Shown: positions 10,774 through 25,500 of the stretch, in pieces
Numbering within the stretch: position 1 is the first letter of the stretch
Layout: each line of letters begins with the position of its first letter
Origin: Tribonema minus
Taxonomy: Eukaryota > Sar > Xanthophyceae > Tribonematales > Tribonemataceae
Direction of reading: 5' to 3'
Assembly (NCBI GenBank): GCA_017506865.1
Contig: JAFCMP010000301.1
Location: 248,001-312,000 of the forward strand
Length of the DNA stretch: 64,000 nucleotides
Translations under genes and position numbers: made by a program
Notes under the pieces: model-generated
Told to the model about the DNA's origin: nothing
The model's input: the letters and a program-made list of their open reading frames with translations, nothing else
Databases searched by the model: none

Positions 10774-12520
10774 GGCTGCAGCTCAATAGGCAAAGGCGTG
10801 CCTAGTGCAGCGCGCTGCGTGAACTGTGATGATTTGCGCGAGGTGTGGTCAGCGGCCCCGGAGCCATGTACAACTACTGCGTCCTTGTGTTAAGCGTAAA
10901 CACAGAACAAAAACGAGCTAGTCCATGCAGTATATATTTGCCAGCATTAGCTGACTTGGCTCATGACAACAAACGTTCCCTCGATGAAACTTCAACAATT
11001 TTTTGGGGCAAACTTCAAATCTCGAGGAAGTGAGAAATTCGAAAATGCAATCGTGAGCACGTGAGCAATGGGTGGAGAGCTTGATGGCAGCGAATCCGGA
11101 TCCGATGAGGACGAGGAACGGCTGGCTCCGTGCTTCCTGGGACAGCAGGTGGATCACGGCAGCTTTCGAATCGTGATCCGACTTTGCCCAAATCAGCAGC
11201 CTGCATAATTTTCAACTGTCAACCTCACCCACACACTGAGAACGCTAATCGCAACAGAGGCTGCCCCTTGCACGGTGACACCTGTTGGAGATTACATTGA
11301 ATGAGAACGAGTACCGGCGATCTATGTTGTCTGCCCTTGTGGACTCGCAAAGTTGATGGTCCTGATCGACGCAACATTTCAGTGCTACATGTGTATTTCT
11401 ACCTCTTGTGGGCCTGGCACTATCATCAAGTACAGTAATGCAGAGTCGGGAAAAGCACAAGAGTAGCTCGCCAAACCAGCTCATGCTGCAAAGGCATCAG
11501 CGGCAGCTGAAGGCCGACATCACCTTGTGACATAGGGAAGCAAAATTCAAGTCAACAGTAACTGATACTGCATGTTCAATGTGGGAATGACGGCTGTCAA
11601 ATCATCAATGCCGGCACCAAGTGGACAAGTTCAACCGCCGCATTGGCAAGCACCAGAGTAGCGAACCACGCACATTCACTCCCCTAGCCGCTTGTTCAAC
11701 GTCCATTGCGTTTCACCGAAGTCTGCATCTGTGCCGCATGAGCAGACTCTGCGAGCTGTTATCGGTACCTTCAATGACGGCGGCTGCAGCGCCGCTGCAG
11801 ACGCAATGAGCACTTGCAACATGACATTGAAGACTCTCGGTCATAGAGAATAATGATAGTGATCAGAACATTGCAACAATATGTACCGAACAAATGACAA
11901 TGACGCAACAACAATCATCACACCCACCATGTAATCGGTGACCAAAAAACAGTATTGATCAATTGCAATGAGTACTAGGAAGTGTGAAGTAGCACCTCCG
12001 AAACATTCCTGGCTAACGTAGTGCTGTACTCTATGACGTGTCATGATCACTTCACTGCTCAAAACATCATGTTTTTCGAACAGCTGATCATTCCGATTAT
12101 AGGGTGTGCTCGCCTGTTACAGTCAGTGTATTGGACCCCGACCCTAACCCCCTTGTGACTGATGTGGAAGTGCGCGCAGAGCTTTCAACAGCATGTAGGT
12201 ATCAGCGTCAAGCTGCACATACCACATACCCACTATGCCGTCACAGTGCACTCTGGATTTGCCGTGCTTTTGAACTTGGCAAGGCATAAACCTTGTTGGT
12301 AACTGTCAGGGGGTGCTCCTGGTCTTTCCGGCGGAAACAGGAGTAGTTACTACTTCAAGTATGTTGGTTGTGCTTGGCGTTATTCAAAGGCAAGTGGCGG
12401 GCAGGGGCGCACTTCCCTCATAACCAATGCCAACTGCCCCCCTTTATTGCCAATGACAAATGTCCTGGCTCAATGTCCTAAGATGCAGGATTGCTTTTTT
12501 GTAACCCCCTGACACAGGCC
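10774..12520. other. No recognisable gene
   Basis: Between the Rep-like pseudogene and the small membrane-protein gene I find only short open frames without domains. The last few hundred bases may include promoter and 5' untranslated sequence of the gene that begins at 12521, but no distinct element can be named. Confidence 0.45.
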
Positions 12521-14216
12521 ATGGGAGTCTTCTTTGGGTGTTTCTTCGGTTTTGCTACCGGCATTGCCTTTGGAGGGGGGGCGGCAGGCCAGTTGCCAGG
12601 GTCCGCTTTTGGAGCTAGCCTCGGTGAGTCTGTCACTCAGGGGTAACCCTAAGTTTAGGGCTTTGTTTGATTAAAAAGGCTTTGTCGACGCCTGAACCAG
12701 TACACATCCGTACAGTAGGTAGGGTTGAGGTTAGGGTCAGGGTTAGGCTCAGTGCTGCACCCATGCCCGCTGTACTATTTCATGGCTGACTGCGCGGTCT
12801 TTGTGCACTTGCTTGCATTGCTTGCACATTGAGTGCCACATCAGGCGACGATAGCAGCGAGACGGTGTAAGTGTAGGGTTAGAATTAGGGATAGAATATC
12901 GGGGACAGTGTCAGGGTCAGAGATAGGGTCAGACACAGGCAGCGAGCCGGCACTTTTTGCTTGCTTCCTCGTATGTTGTTGTCAGTTCTCTGCCTTTATA
13001 CTCATGTGAGCCGCTCATAGCTGCACAACCCGCAGCACCTCTCTGCTGGTAATGCTTCGTCTTGCAGCGTATGCCCCTGTGAAGCACCTATCATTACGCT
13101 TTTCGACTTGCAGTACATAAACCGGAGGCATTATGGTGCTCATACTGTGCATGCAGCCGTCTACGCGTCAAACGCCGGAAATACGTACTGTTACGCCCTT
13201 AACGTTGTAGTGCACAAATGCTGCTGTGCGTGCAGCCATCTACGCGTCAAATGCCGGTGACAAAGTCAGCGGGCAACTCTTCCTTGCAGCAGCTTTGGGT
13301 GCTCTTGGAGCAGCAGCACCAGTTATATGGGGTGCAGCATGTCTGCAGATGGAGGTACGTACGCTTATGGTGTACTTTTAAGTACATGTATGCACGGCTT
13401 GGGTATACACATGCATCCACAATAGTAAGGTGAAGGTATCGGGAGCACCTGATCATCACCATCATCAGATCAGCGTTCGCTGTAACAATGACCCTGAAAA
13501 GTATGCCTCTTGATGAGGCACAGTAATGCCCCTTGCATGTGTTGCACTTCCCACCGATTCTCTTTTGCAGACTCTCACTTCACCCCTTTCACCGGCGTGC
13601 TTGTTGCACTGTGAAATCGTTCTGTTCTTTGTAACCTGCGCAGCAATCGTTGCCTTCAGGAGCCGCAAGTACATGTATGCACGGCTTGGGTATACACATG
13701 CATCCACAATAGTAAGGTGAAGGTATCGGGAGCACCTGATCATCACCATCATCAGATCAGCGTTCGTTGTAACTTGTAACAATGACCCTGAAAAGTATGC
13801 CTCTTGATGAGGCACAGTAATGCCCCTTGCATGTGTTGCACTTCCCACTGATTCTCTTTTGCAGACTCTCACTTCACCCCTTTCACCGGCGTGCTTGTTG
13901 CAGTGTGAAATCGTTCTGTTCTTTGTAACCTGCGCAGCAATCGTTGCCTTCAGGAGCCGCAATTGCAGACACAACCCCCACCATCACAATGTGGTGCAGT
14001 TCTCCCTTCTTTTCCATTCATGTTAGCCTCACGTTACCCCCGTATCGCCTGTTGCAGGGTGGCGCCGTACTGTTCCTCATGACCTGTGCGGCATCCCTGG
14101 GCGCGGCAGCGGCACTACAACTGGCAGAGTCGTGCCTACTTCAGCGCAAGCAGCGCATCCGCAAGGCGCACCACTGCGTATTTGGTGCAGGCAGAGCTGC
14201 CCGCGAGAAAGTGTGA
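12521..14216 (+). CDS. Small multi-pass membrane protein, three exons (unknown function)
   Basis: Exons 12521-12623, 13236-13354 and 14058-14216 join in frame (103+119+159 nt) to give 126 residues. Donors GTGAGT and GTACGT and acceptors TGCAG and TTGCAG fit consensus, and the phases are 1 then 0. The product starts MGVFFGCFFGFATGIAFGGG, has three hydrophobic Gly/Ala-rich stretches (about residues 3-22, 52-70 and 75-95), and ends in a basic tail (QRKQRIRK). This predicts a small integral membrane protein, but I do not recognise the family. Introns contain decayed copies of the starts of exons 2 and 3. An upstream non-ATG exon cannot be excluded, since a possible acceptor lies just before the ATG. 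Confidence 0.6.
13152..13965 (+). repeat. Exon-edge echoes and a 300-bp tandem duplication in introns
   Basis: A degraded copy of the start of exon 2 with its acceptor (CAGCCGTCTACGCGTC) lies near 13160, about 76 bp before the real one. Two copies of a roughly 290-bp unit (about 13380-13660 and 13665-13965) each carry a diverged echo of the exon 3 start, encoding VLFFVTCAA where the real exon encodes VLFLMTCAA. The first echo has lost its AG acceptor; the second keeps TTGCAG. Confidence 0.75.
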
Positions 14217-16506
14217 CAGGGGGGAAGGGGGGGTTAGGGGGGTGCCTTCTTTCTGGTGCCCACACCGGTGGTCAATGTTGTGCAGCTCAGAGGGTGCAGT
14301 GTTGAGATGCATCGCACGTGTGGTTGATGCCATGCATCTTCGAAGTTGTACAATCTGGCAAAGTGTCGAGATGCGTTACGTCAAAGGCGCGGTGTCGTAC
14401 AGGTCCTGAGCGGCTTTGCGCCGACAATGCCTGGACGTGCAACTTGAAGTTGCACTTTGCAGCAGATGGCGTTGCTCAGCGCAGTGGCTGAGCGCCGGCC
14501 CTGGTCAGATATTCAAGTTGGCACGCCACCCACAACAAGCAGCGCCGTACTGCATGGAGCAAAGCTGCGCTGCATGGTGGGCACTGCCTTGCGCAATGCG
14601 CTCTTGACGCAGCGAAGATGGGCTCAACAAGGACAACTTCAACTTCACCCCGGCCAGCTCCACACAGTAGCAACTTCAATCAGGACCGAGCGCGCCCGAG
14701 CAGCATAGCGCATCGCAGCAGCGCCGCATCTCACGGAGACGCCACTTGACAGCAACATCTTCAAGTTTGCAGAGTCACGCTGCACTGCGGATGCAGAAGG
14801 GGAGAGCTTTCACCGTTGAAACAGGGGCGTCACCTCACCTCTTGCTTTGACTGAGCGTGCAATGGCTTTCTGCTGTTGCCTGAGTCAATCAGGCATGATC
14901 GCACGCTGGCTGCATGTGCTAGCTGCCACGGAATTCTGGAAGATGTCAAAAAACTCCGTTGCCAATCTTGCTGCGGTCATCAGTAACCGTTGTTGACACA
15001 ATAGTGCAAGCAGGAAGGTCTGACTGCGGGCGCGACTTGCCGACATGTCAACAAGCTGCATCAAGCATTGCAGTTGAAATTCACAATGCAGCAGCTCTAA
15101 GTTGAAGGGGCGTTGCCTGAGCGCCATGTGTGAATTGCAATTGCAGCACACCACTGGTGCTTGGGCCTGTCTTCAACAGAGCACAGCTCTTTCAAGAGCC
15201 ATATCAGTTCTTAAGTCTTCGTCGCCATCAGCAGTAATACAAGGGTTGAGCAGCAACAATTGAATGCATCAGGCGTTTGTACTGCAAATTGTACATGAAG
15301 ACAAAATGTGAGTCAGCTCAGCCAGGCTGGGACATGAAATGCCGCCGCACAGTGCTGTGGTAAAGTTGAGGCTGTGTACATACATGAACTCACAGAATTG
15401 CAAGCAATGCGCGTGCACACGTGCATGGCTGATTGTGTGCCTGCATCTGCTTTGACAGCGCATATTTAAAAGCACAATGCGGCACCGCTGCAGCATCATA
15501 GCTCTGCTCATGACACGCAACCAGCATATGTCGGAACTTGAACATTTGCAGTACGCAGCGTCAAAAGATGAAGTCAGCACATGTGCAGGCAGCAGCAGCA
15601 CAGAGCGCGCAGATGATCCAGGACTTTTGATTTACGACAGGGCACACATGTATGCACAAGGGCAAACGCCAACGAAACCGGCGCAGCTACACGTGATGCA
15701 ACATGGCACGCACACCCCGTTCAGGGGTTATTCTGGAGGAAAACGCAGGACACACACTTTACACCGACACAAGGGAGGTACGGGAAACGACATGGAGGTG
15801 GGGCCCCAGCAACACACAGCAGCAGCAGCACCGCTCAGCAGCAGCAGCATTGCTCAGCAACAAATGTAAACACCATGCAGCAGCAGAAGCCGCTTGCGCC
15901 TGCAGCAGCAGGGCTCAGCGGCAGCTGCAGCAGTGCTCATACACGGCCGCGGCTCTGCCGAAAGGGCTTCGCCTTGAAGTTGCCACGTGCCGTTGCCTTG
16001 AGGTTATGTGCTGCCAGGGCCTGGAGAATAGACAGCGAGACAGGGTGCTGCACCGGTACGCAACACAGCGGAGACAAATAGGACAGCACAAGGGGCTCTG
16101 CGGTATGTATCCAGGCTGCAGCTGGAGGCGCGCTGCTTCAACTTGAAGTGTAGACTTCAAGTCCACCCCTGATCAGGTGCACACGCACTCCGGCCTAGAC
16201 TAAGCGCCAGCGGGAGGGTTGATGACTATTGAGAACCGCCTGGACCATGGGAGTTGAAGTTTTGAACAAGCTTCAACTGTGTCGCGCCTGCTCAACCCGC
16301 CGCCACCCTGGAGGGACTGGGCACGCACGCCGCCACACACCCAAACCCAGAACAACGGTTCTCTGTCACAGGAGCGATACTAACGGGATGCACTCAGGGG
16401 GGGGGGGCTCGGATGCCCAGAGTTGTGGCGCCAAGGGGGGGGGGGGGGGCGTCCAGTGAACTTTAAGTTGAAGTTGAGAGGAACGGTGCTGCTGCGTGCT
16501 GCCGAA
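14217..16506. other. No recognisable gene; likely intergenic
   Basis: This lies between the 3' ends of two convergent genes (membrane protein on plus, CBM1 protein on minus). It contains G tracts (14219-14240, 16396-16450), CAG-rich patches near 15820-15920 and many CTTCAA/TTGAAG words. No frame shows a domain or splice pattern. The 3' untranslated regions of both neighbours must lie here, but I cannot fix their ends. Confidence 0.5.
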
Positions 16507-19500
16507 CTAGTGCTGCGCGGATTTGGGCAGGCACTGGGAGAAAGTGGAAGAGCTGGCGTCGCAGAACCAGCCCGGGATGCAGCACGTGGGGCCCTTCCAC
16601 TCTGTGCCTGCAGCGCAGCGGCGGGGGGGGGTGGGGCAAGGGGGGCAGGGTTGCATCAGTGTGCTTGAAGAACTTGGCACTATTCACGAGAAATGCGTCA
16701 GCGTTGCTTCAGTGGCGCAGCATGCAATGCAAAGCAGGACCAATAGAACCAGCTGCAGACGGTGCACGTGGGGCCCTTGCACTCCGTGCATGCAGCGCAG
16801 CAGAGGCGGATACGTCAGTACTCAGTGAGCGCACCAATCATTGACTTTCATCTCATTGGCCCACAAAGAGTCTTGGTGTTTAATGTTTTTAACGATCTCG
16901 TTTGGTTGCGCCCACACATGTTGACAGCTGATGCTGCAGCACAGCACAAGTGCTTCGCAAGAGACGCATTGAAAATGAGACAGTGGTGCATGACGCAATG
17001 CGAAACCTTAGCATCATATGGGACCAGCTCACGGAATCCTTTCGCTACGACAACAGCGACCAATAGACAAGTATATAGGGTATACTGCAAGAAGTATAGG
17101 GCATGTAGGCTGGCCAGTGTTCCTGCCGTTGAAGGGGTTAGGGTTAGGGTTAGGGTTAGGTAACCCTAACCCTAAGCGAGCAGCAGTGCATTCGAATTCT
17201 TCTCAACAACATGCGGGGCTACAAGAAGGGTCTCCCGCTCAGCACGTGCACAAAGCTCAGGACATATGTCTACATGCATACATACATACATACATACATA
17301 CATACATTCATACATACATACCTCCGCACTGCTCCCATGCGTACGCGCACAGCGCCCCCGCCTTCTTCGGCGGCACGCGGCACTGACTGTAGTACGGGCT
17401 GAACTCCTGGCACACACTGCCCTCGGGGCAGCACGTGGGGCCCCTATGGTCCGCCCCGCCGCACCTCTCAAACAGCGCCACACACTTCAAGTCTGCAACT
17501 TCAACAGGAGGCGGGGGGCCCTCCCCCGGCCTCTCGGTGACCTCGGGAAGGGCCAGCGGGGAAGGTTCCGCGGTTCCGGGAAAGGGCGGGTCGGTGAATT
17601 CCATGGGGTCGGGGCGTTCGGTGGGGCGTTGGGACCAGTTGAAGGGGACGCAGGTGCTGAGCGTTGCTGACTCGAATTCGCACACGTTGTCGTCGGTGCA
17701 GCACAACGGGCCGTCGTAGCCCTCGCCTGCAGGACGTCACACAGTGTTGAAGCGTGAACTTGTGAAGCGTGAAGTGGAGTGCTGCAAGGTATATTATTTT
17801 GACCTCGCACACGTTGTCGTCGGTGCAGCACAGTGGGCCGTCATAGCCCTCGCCTGCAGGGACACAGGTCGCACAGTGTTGAAGCTTGAGTTGGCGTGCT
17901 AAAGATGTCGGAGAGGTTTTGAGAAGTAGCGCACCAATCTACTGATCAACATGACAATTCAACCGCACGCACACATGCCAGACCAACCGGCGGCCTCTTC
18001 TGAGGCCGTCATAAAGCACAGGTCCGGCAGCACTGTAGAAGTAATTCCTTGCGTAAAATTCTCTCATGTGATGCTCGAAATGACAAGTCACTATTCGACA
18101 ACGTGCCAGGGGCCGCAGCTAGCTTGCGCGTCACACACTGAGGGGCAGGTATGTACGTGCGTCAGGAATTAGGGTTAGAACTAGGGCTAGGCTCCAACCT
18201 CGCACGTTGCCACGGGTCCACGCACACCAGCGGATGCGTAAGCACAATGGCAACATGGGCAGGTGAGTACTATATTTTGAAGTATGTAAGAGTTGCCGTG
18301 CTCACCTCCATGGCTCCGCGCACACTAGCGGATGGGTAAAGCATGTATGTAAATCGGCAAGTACTCATGTATGTTCGTCATAATATTGTTAAGCGCACCT
18401 CCGCACTGCTGCCACAGTTCCGCGCACACCAGCGGATGGGTAAAGCATGCATGTACATCATCAAGGTACTCTAAGTAAAGTATGTAGTGTTTGTGCATCA
18501 CAGAGTTGTCAAGCGCACCCCTGCATTGCTGCCAAAGTTCCGCGTACACCAGCGGATGGGTAAGCACGTACTTCAAAAGAAGTACACTTCGGAGTATGTG
18601 AATCATTTTGATAAGAGTACGTCGGAGCTTTCCCACACTTACCTCCGCACTGCTGCCACAGTTCCGCGCACACCAGCGGGGGGTCCACCGACTTGGGCAC
18701 GCAGGTGTATATCTCCATTGCCTGGTAGGTGCACGTCAGGCCATCTTGGCAGCAGGCGGCACCGTCGAAACCGGGCCCTGCGCACAATGAGGGTTAAGGT
18801 TTTCGGTTAGGTCTTCGGGTTAGGGTTAGCGTCAGGTCTTGTCAGCAGGTACATGAGGATTAGGGTCTTGGTTACGTCGTGATGTAGGGTTAGGTTACAG
18901 CCAACAGGGCCTGGCAGCAGGCAGCACCGTCAAACTTGGGCCCTGTGTGTAGCAAGGGTCAGGGCTTTGGTTATGTCGTGATGTAGATTTAGAATAGGGT
19001 TAGGTCTTGGCAGCAGCTGGCGCCGTCAAAACCGGGCCCTGCATGCAATGAGGATTATGGTTTGGTGACGTCTTGATTTAGGACTGGGGTAAGTTTAGGG
19101 TTTTGGATACGTCGTGATGTAGGGTTAATTGGGGTTAGGTCTTTGATGTCGGGTTAAAATTAGGGTTAGGTCTTGTCAGCAGGTACAGTTTTGTTTTTTT
19201 CATAGGTTTTCCGCCCCTGAGCGGCTTGGGGGCGGAATGAAATGGACTACAGCTAACGTGGCCAGTGCGCCGTTGATGATTGAACACGAAGCAGTGCACA
19301 GCATGGTTGCCTCTTGGGTGAGGGTTGTGGTGAGAGTTTGGTTTGACAACAAGTGGAGCCATTGAACCCTGGGGAACTTGAAGTTTACTATTACGCTTGA
19401 AGCAGTGCTCAGCAATTTTGTGTCAGCGCCCACAGATGAATAATGCAAATTGACGCGAGGTGCTTGAGGTAGAATTGGCTACGAATTGTGGGGTGTATCT

Positions 19501-22500
19501 TAGGTTACGGCAGGCTTGCCGGCAGGGGGGTCCATTGGCCCTGCCTGCACTTTATACATGAACATGATGCAGTGAAAAGCGATTGAACTGAGGCCAGAGA
19601 TGGTGCTAGGGGTGGGTTGGGCAACACACGTTGCTGTGCTTGGAGGGCACCAGGCCAGGATATGCATTAGCGTTATGAGGTTCGAAGTTATTTTTGGTCA
19701 ACTTTGGACATTATTGCAGGTACTTGTTGCCTGACATTTGTCACACTGCTACACTTCAACAGCGTCTGTCATCACACCTTATCACCTAGAGCTCTGCGAT
19801 CTTTTGCTTTGTTTCCATCTAGGCTGTCTTAGTTTGCTGGAAGTCAGGGCACGGTGCAAACATGAACTCTATCAATCGTGCTCATGCTAGAGAAATTAAC
19901 ACCTAGCCTGCCCTTTCTTGGTGCACTTCCACTTCACGCGTGAGCAATCCAACCGAGAAGGCTCGCACCTTCAAGTTCTCAACATGCATATTTCAACTTG
20001 ATGTATTTGAAGGCTTGCATCTGTGACGAGACCGCTTGCAAATCGTCGAAGTCAGCAAACTACTGGAGCAACATACATACATCGAGTTATATACTTTCAA
20101 GTACTTGAGGTTTTCGCATCAGTGCTCACCGCCACACTGCTGCCACGCCCCTCCGCACACCCCCTCAGTGGCCACCAATGTCGGCTCTGCCGTTGCCTCA
20201 TCAGTGGGCTCAACTGTGGGCTCAACTGTGGGCTCAACTGTGGGCTCAATTGTGGGCTCAATTGTCGGCTCAATGCTGGCCTCTGGAGTGGGTGCGGCAG
20301 TGGGGAGCGCTGTTGTGGGGGGGTCTGTGGGGGTAGGTATGACCTTGGGGGGTAGGCATAGGTATACCTCCGGACTCATGAAGGTACATACCAGCTGGCC
20401 CAGGCAGCACATGGGCCCAAAGTAGTTGCGGCCTGCGGGATGGGAGAGTCACAGACGGCAGCTTGGGTGGGTTAAATTATTTGCAGGGGGAGTGATGCAG
20501 TTGTGAATGTGTGCTCTTGTTGCCTCTGGAGTCATATTCTGGGATTGCTTGTCTTGTGGCAACATAGGGTGCGCAGCACACGTTACGCACCACATGGTGA
20601 ATGGTCAGCATGCGCGAACTGCCAACCAGTTTTCAACTTGTAGATGGCATGCGTGGAGATGGGGTCAGAAGCACATGCAACTGCAACTGCAACTGCAAAA
20701 TACGGGAGCCGCCCACAGCAAACAGTACACAGTGGTCCCCATCACTCCAACTTCAAGTCATCGCTCAAGCAAACCCTGACCCTAGTTAGTGCTCACCCCC
20801 GCACTGCCGTCCCAGGTCCGCGCACAGCTCTGAAGGGGGGCTCGTGGGCACCGGCACCGTAGGCAGGGGGTCCGTAACCGGTAGTGTGGGGGGTATGGTG
20901 ACTGGTAGCGTTGGGGTCACTGTTGGCTGAGGCGTTGGCGCCGGTGTGTCGGGGCAGAACTGTCGGGGGAAGTCCGTGGGGCGGCAGTGGCTGCGAGGGG
21001 GGGAGTGCGGCGCAAGAAGGGTTGAAGTAGGGTTTGAAGTTGAGGCAAGAAGCTGGGGTGTGCAACAAGCATTGGCAAATAAAACCTGCAACAGAAGCTG
21101 TTGTTGCCATGTGAGGGGCGGAGTGCGGCGCAAGCAGGGTTTGAAGTACGGTTGAAGCAGGGTTTGAAATCGGGGCAACTCATAGGAGCTGGCGCAAGAA
21201 GGGTTGAAGTAGGGTGGCAGCAGGGTCTGAGATTGGGCAATTTGACTAGGAGCTGATGCAAACAGGGTTGAAGTAGGGTGGCAGCAGGGTTTGAGATTGA
21301 GCAACTTGATAGGAGCTGATGCAAGAAGGGTTGAAGTAAGGTAGCAGTGGGATTTGAGGCTGGGGCAGCTTGAAGGAGCAAGTAGGGTGGCAGCAGGGTT
21401 GAGGTTGGGGCAACTTGAAAGGAGCTGATGCAAGCAGGGTTGAAGTAGGGTGGCAGTAGGGTTTGAGGTTGCGGCAAGGAGCTGGGGTGTGCAGCCAGCA
21501 TTGGCAATGGAAGAAGCTGAAGCAGCATTTGTTATCATGGGTACCAACTGCTCCTGCTCGTAAACCAGAACACAAGCAATCGAAGAGTAAAGACTGACTC
21601 TGTCAAGGCTGCTGTGGAGCTGGTTCAATACAAGGCCGCAAGGAACCATCTTAGCTAAAGATCCCACGGTCATCAGTTACACCAGTTGCAAGACAGGAGC
21701 AATGGAGAACCCCTGCACATAAAACATATCCAGACATGGTCGCAATAATTCGAAGCCACTGCTGGAAAGCAACTTGCAGGAGCGCAAACATCAAATGCTG
21801 TAGACATCTGCGCTATCTGCACTGCATCAGGACCGAGGTTATGACTGGTACCTCAGTCAGGGTCTTAAACTAGGTTTACTGTTCACCTGAAGTGGTCATT
21901 CTTGACCTTGCAGTAGGAGCCATCCGTGCAGCACGTGGGCCCTGTCCAGCTGTCACCTGTTGAAGTTGATGTTGAAGTAAAATCGATCACAAATTGCCAT
22001 ATCAGCTGCAAGTAGTAATCCAGCGTCAAAGCCCTCACTGCTTCTTTCACTGCTGTCAGCGCTTCCCGGGTGATGATGGTACACTATAGTGAAGACGCGC
22101 ACGAGTGGGGTATGCACGGTGCCGGGGAAAACGCCGCAATCATGTGCTATGGTGCAGATGCAAGAGGCTGCAGCTTAGAGATACAATTGCCAAGTACTGC
22201 TCCTAGGGGCGGGTGAGGGGTGATGAATGTGGTGCAGATGCAATGGTAGAGGTTATGCAGTTGGTTACATGCCCCATTCGCGGCCCTAGGCAGGGTAGGG
22301 TTGATGCCTACCTTACTACGCAATCAGTGGCGCTTTCACCACACCATCTACTTGGAGTATCATCTTCCTGCAAGAGTGCCTTAGGCTACGACACGTAGTG
22401 CTTCAATATGCAGGTGAATGGCGTCACACACCACATTCCTGGGTTATAGACCCTCAACATATGCCGCCAGCACGGGACTTCACATCTGCTGTCGCATTTC

Positions 22501-25500
22501 AAAGGAATGCTGTAACAAGAGTCCCGTGCGCCATTGACTTGTGCAAGAAAGTGACAAGTATGGCGGCTTTCACAAGCACAAGTCCACAAGTACCAGGCAA
22601 GTCACGAGTAGTTCAACTACTTCAAAGTATGAGGTAAGGGGGTGAAAGATATCAACACTAACCTCCGCACTGCTCCCACCACTGGCTGCACATGTCCCCG
22701 GGAGCCCTGGGTGTTGGCCGGCACTGTGAGTACCACGGGCTGTCTATCATGCACGTGGTGCCTGGGATGCAGCACGTTGGGCCATCCCATTCTAGACCTA
22801 GTTGTGACAAGCAGCGCACAGAAAAGAAAGTGAGGTGAGGGTTAGGGTTAACGTAGAACGGCCAGACCTAGTTGTGACAAGGAGGCGCACACACACCAGA
22901 TGGAGGGTCAGGGCTAGAGTTAACATGGAGAGGCTAGACCTATTTGTGAAAAGCAGCGCATAGACCAAAAGGTGAGGTTAGGGTAAGGGTCAATGCGGAG
23001 AGGCTAGACGTACTTGTGACCAGCAGCGCACAGACAACAAGGTGAGGTTAGGGTTAGGACTAGGGCTGAGAGGCTATAAAATGGGCAGGGTTACTGCTAG
23101 GCACAGCGTGTTGAGCAAGGCATGTGTGCACAGACTTGGGCTTGTAGAGTCATGCTCACACATAACGAGAGGCCAGAGCACCAGCAATTGTGATGAGCAT
23201 CACGAGCGTGTGTGTGTGCTGCTGAAGGGTACCTGACCGAGCAATTACTGAGCACATGCCGCCAGCGCCTCTTGGAGCATCTTCAAGTTTGTACGCATGT
23301 ACAAGGCAGGAAAACAGTGGTTCTCATATCAGCACCGCTTGTGTGCCTTGGTGCGCTCCGTCAGTACTGGCGTATTCGAAGGAGGCCATGTACTTCACAA
23401 CTGTTTATTGCTGCCATCCCAGCGCATCATTGTTTGTGTACTGAACCGAATAGACGAACTCTGCATGTGGCATAACAAATAGGTCATACGTGGTTAGGGT
23501 TAGGGATAGGGTTAGGGTTAGGGTTAGGGTTAGGGTTAGTTGTCAAGGGCGCAACAGCATGTGCCTACATGCACATGTACCTCCAAAGTGCTTTGCTGGT
23601 ACGCCCGGGCAGCAATGTCCATGCAACGCCAGTTCAAGATGCAAAATTGCTTGCTCCTACATACATACCTCCGCACTGCTTGTACACCTTGGCGCACAAC
23701 GATGCATCCGTCGGCGCACCCGTCGGCTGCGCGCTCGTAACCTCAACAGTCGGCTGCGCGGTCGTAACTTCAACAGTCGGCTGCACGGTTGTAACTTCAA
23801 CTGTTGCTGCCGGTGTCAGCGGCTCATCCGTGCGCCCCGTAGGGTCATCATTGGGGTCACTGGGGTGCTCTGTGTCGAAGTAAGTGGGGTCTAGGGTGGG
23901 TGCGCCAGTGGGTTCTGCCAGGGAGTCGGGGCGGCACTGCCAGTAGTACTTGTTGTGATACACGCATGACGCGCCTGTGACGCGAGAGAACAGCAGTCGT
24001 GAGCCAATGGCGGATCAGTAATTGGTGTGGTCGCCTCTTCTGCCGGAAAACATATGCATGTACGTAGCAGTGCTTTGAAGTGCTTCGCTTTAAGATATGC
24101 AAGTTATGCGCAAATGGAAGCGTCATAGGAGCGCATAAAGCATGAGCAAGTGAGGCTGACTTGATGCACTTGTGTGCTGTAAAGAACGCTCAAAGACCCT
24201 ACGATTTGAAGACGTGATGGCATTATTATCCTGTGTGAGAGCCACGTTACAATGGCCGTCGCTTCGGTACTTGTGGTGGCGCTGCGCAATGACAACTGTG
24301 TAGGTACAGCCCGAGCAAGCAACCTCAAGTTAATCTTCAAGTGTATGCCAGAACTCACCGGTCTCACAGCAAGTTGACCCTGTCCACAAGAAACCTGTTG
24401 CAGGAACGCAGGAAACAGCGATTATTAAGATTGATTATGAACCATTACACAGCGCTCACGTTCAGGTTTTGCACTCAAGCAAAGGGGTCAGCGTTGCCAG
24501 ACCGTATATGCAGCATCACCCATGTGCAAGTGCGGTTGCTCAGCTCTGTAGCAACCCCCAAGTATCTCAAGGACTTCAGAAAATGAGTCAGACTCATTAT
24601 ATGCAGGCACTCCAAGTACCCTAGCAGCAAGTCTGTCTCTGAACCCTACCCTTGCAATCTCTGTGAAGCAAGTGCACACTTTGCTACGACACTCGTGTTC
24701 ACTGAAGAGCGCAGAGGTCACTAAATCCACATGATCTCCCATGAATTGTAGCGAGTTCACATGATTGTCAATAATTTGCATGAATTCACCATGACTTCAC
24801 TTGATGAATCCACTTGCACGCACCTCCGCACTGCCCATAGGTCAAAGAGCACGCCTCCGGAGGGATCCAGGGCTCCGTCACCACCACCGTCGGTTCAGGG
24901 GGAAATGTAGGGGGGAATGTAACCGCCTCCGTAACCGCCGGCGGTGTAACTGTCCCGCTGGCACCCGCGGCACACTCGCTGTACCACAGGCTGACTTTCA
25001 CGCACGATGTGCCGTCTTCACAGCACAGCGCGCCGCCCCAACCCTCGCCTGTAAGCATTTCAACAAGTGCAAAATAATGAATCGAAGTCAAGCAGATAAA
25101 TTGAAGCTCATACACGGCGTGCCGTCTTCACAGCACAGCGCGCCGCCCCAACCCTCGCCTGTGAATTGAAGTCACAAACGTGAATTGAACTCAAGATGAT
25201 GAATTGTAATTCACGCATGACGTGCCGTCTTCACAGCACAGCCCGCTGTCCCAACCCTTGCGGGTGAATTTTAGTCGCCGACGAATTGAAGTCACAAAAG
25301 TCAACCCTTGCCAGTGAGTGATTCAGGTGAATTAAAGTCCCAATAATAAATAAAAGTCAAGCAGATGAATTGAGTTTAGGCACACGTGCGATCCCAACCT
25401 TCGTCTGTGAGTCGTGTGTCAGCGAGTGAATCGAAGTTCATCAAGCGAACTAGAGTCTTCCCTGTTCGCCATGTGTCTGCGCTAGTCACAGGAGTCAAGT

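Noticed and set aside
20786-21673. 295-codon open frame on the minus strand
   Set aside because: Most of it is translated intronic minisatellite. Only the part from 20990 to 20797 is a credible exon of the CBM1 gene.
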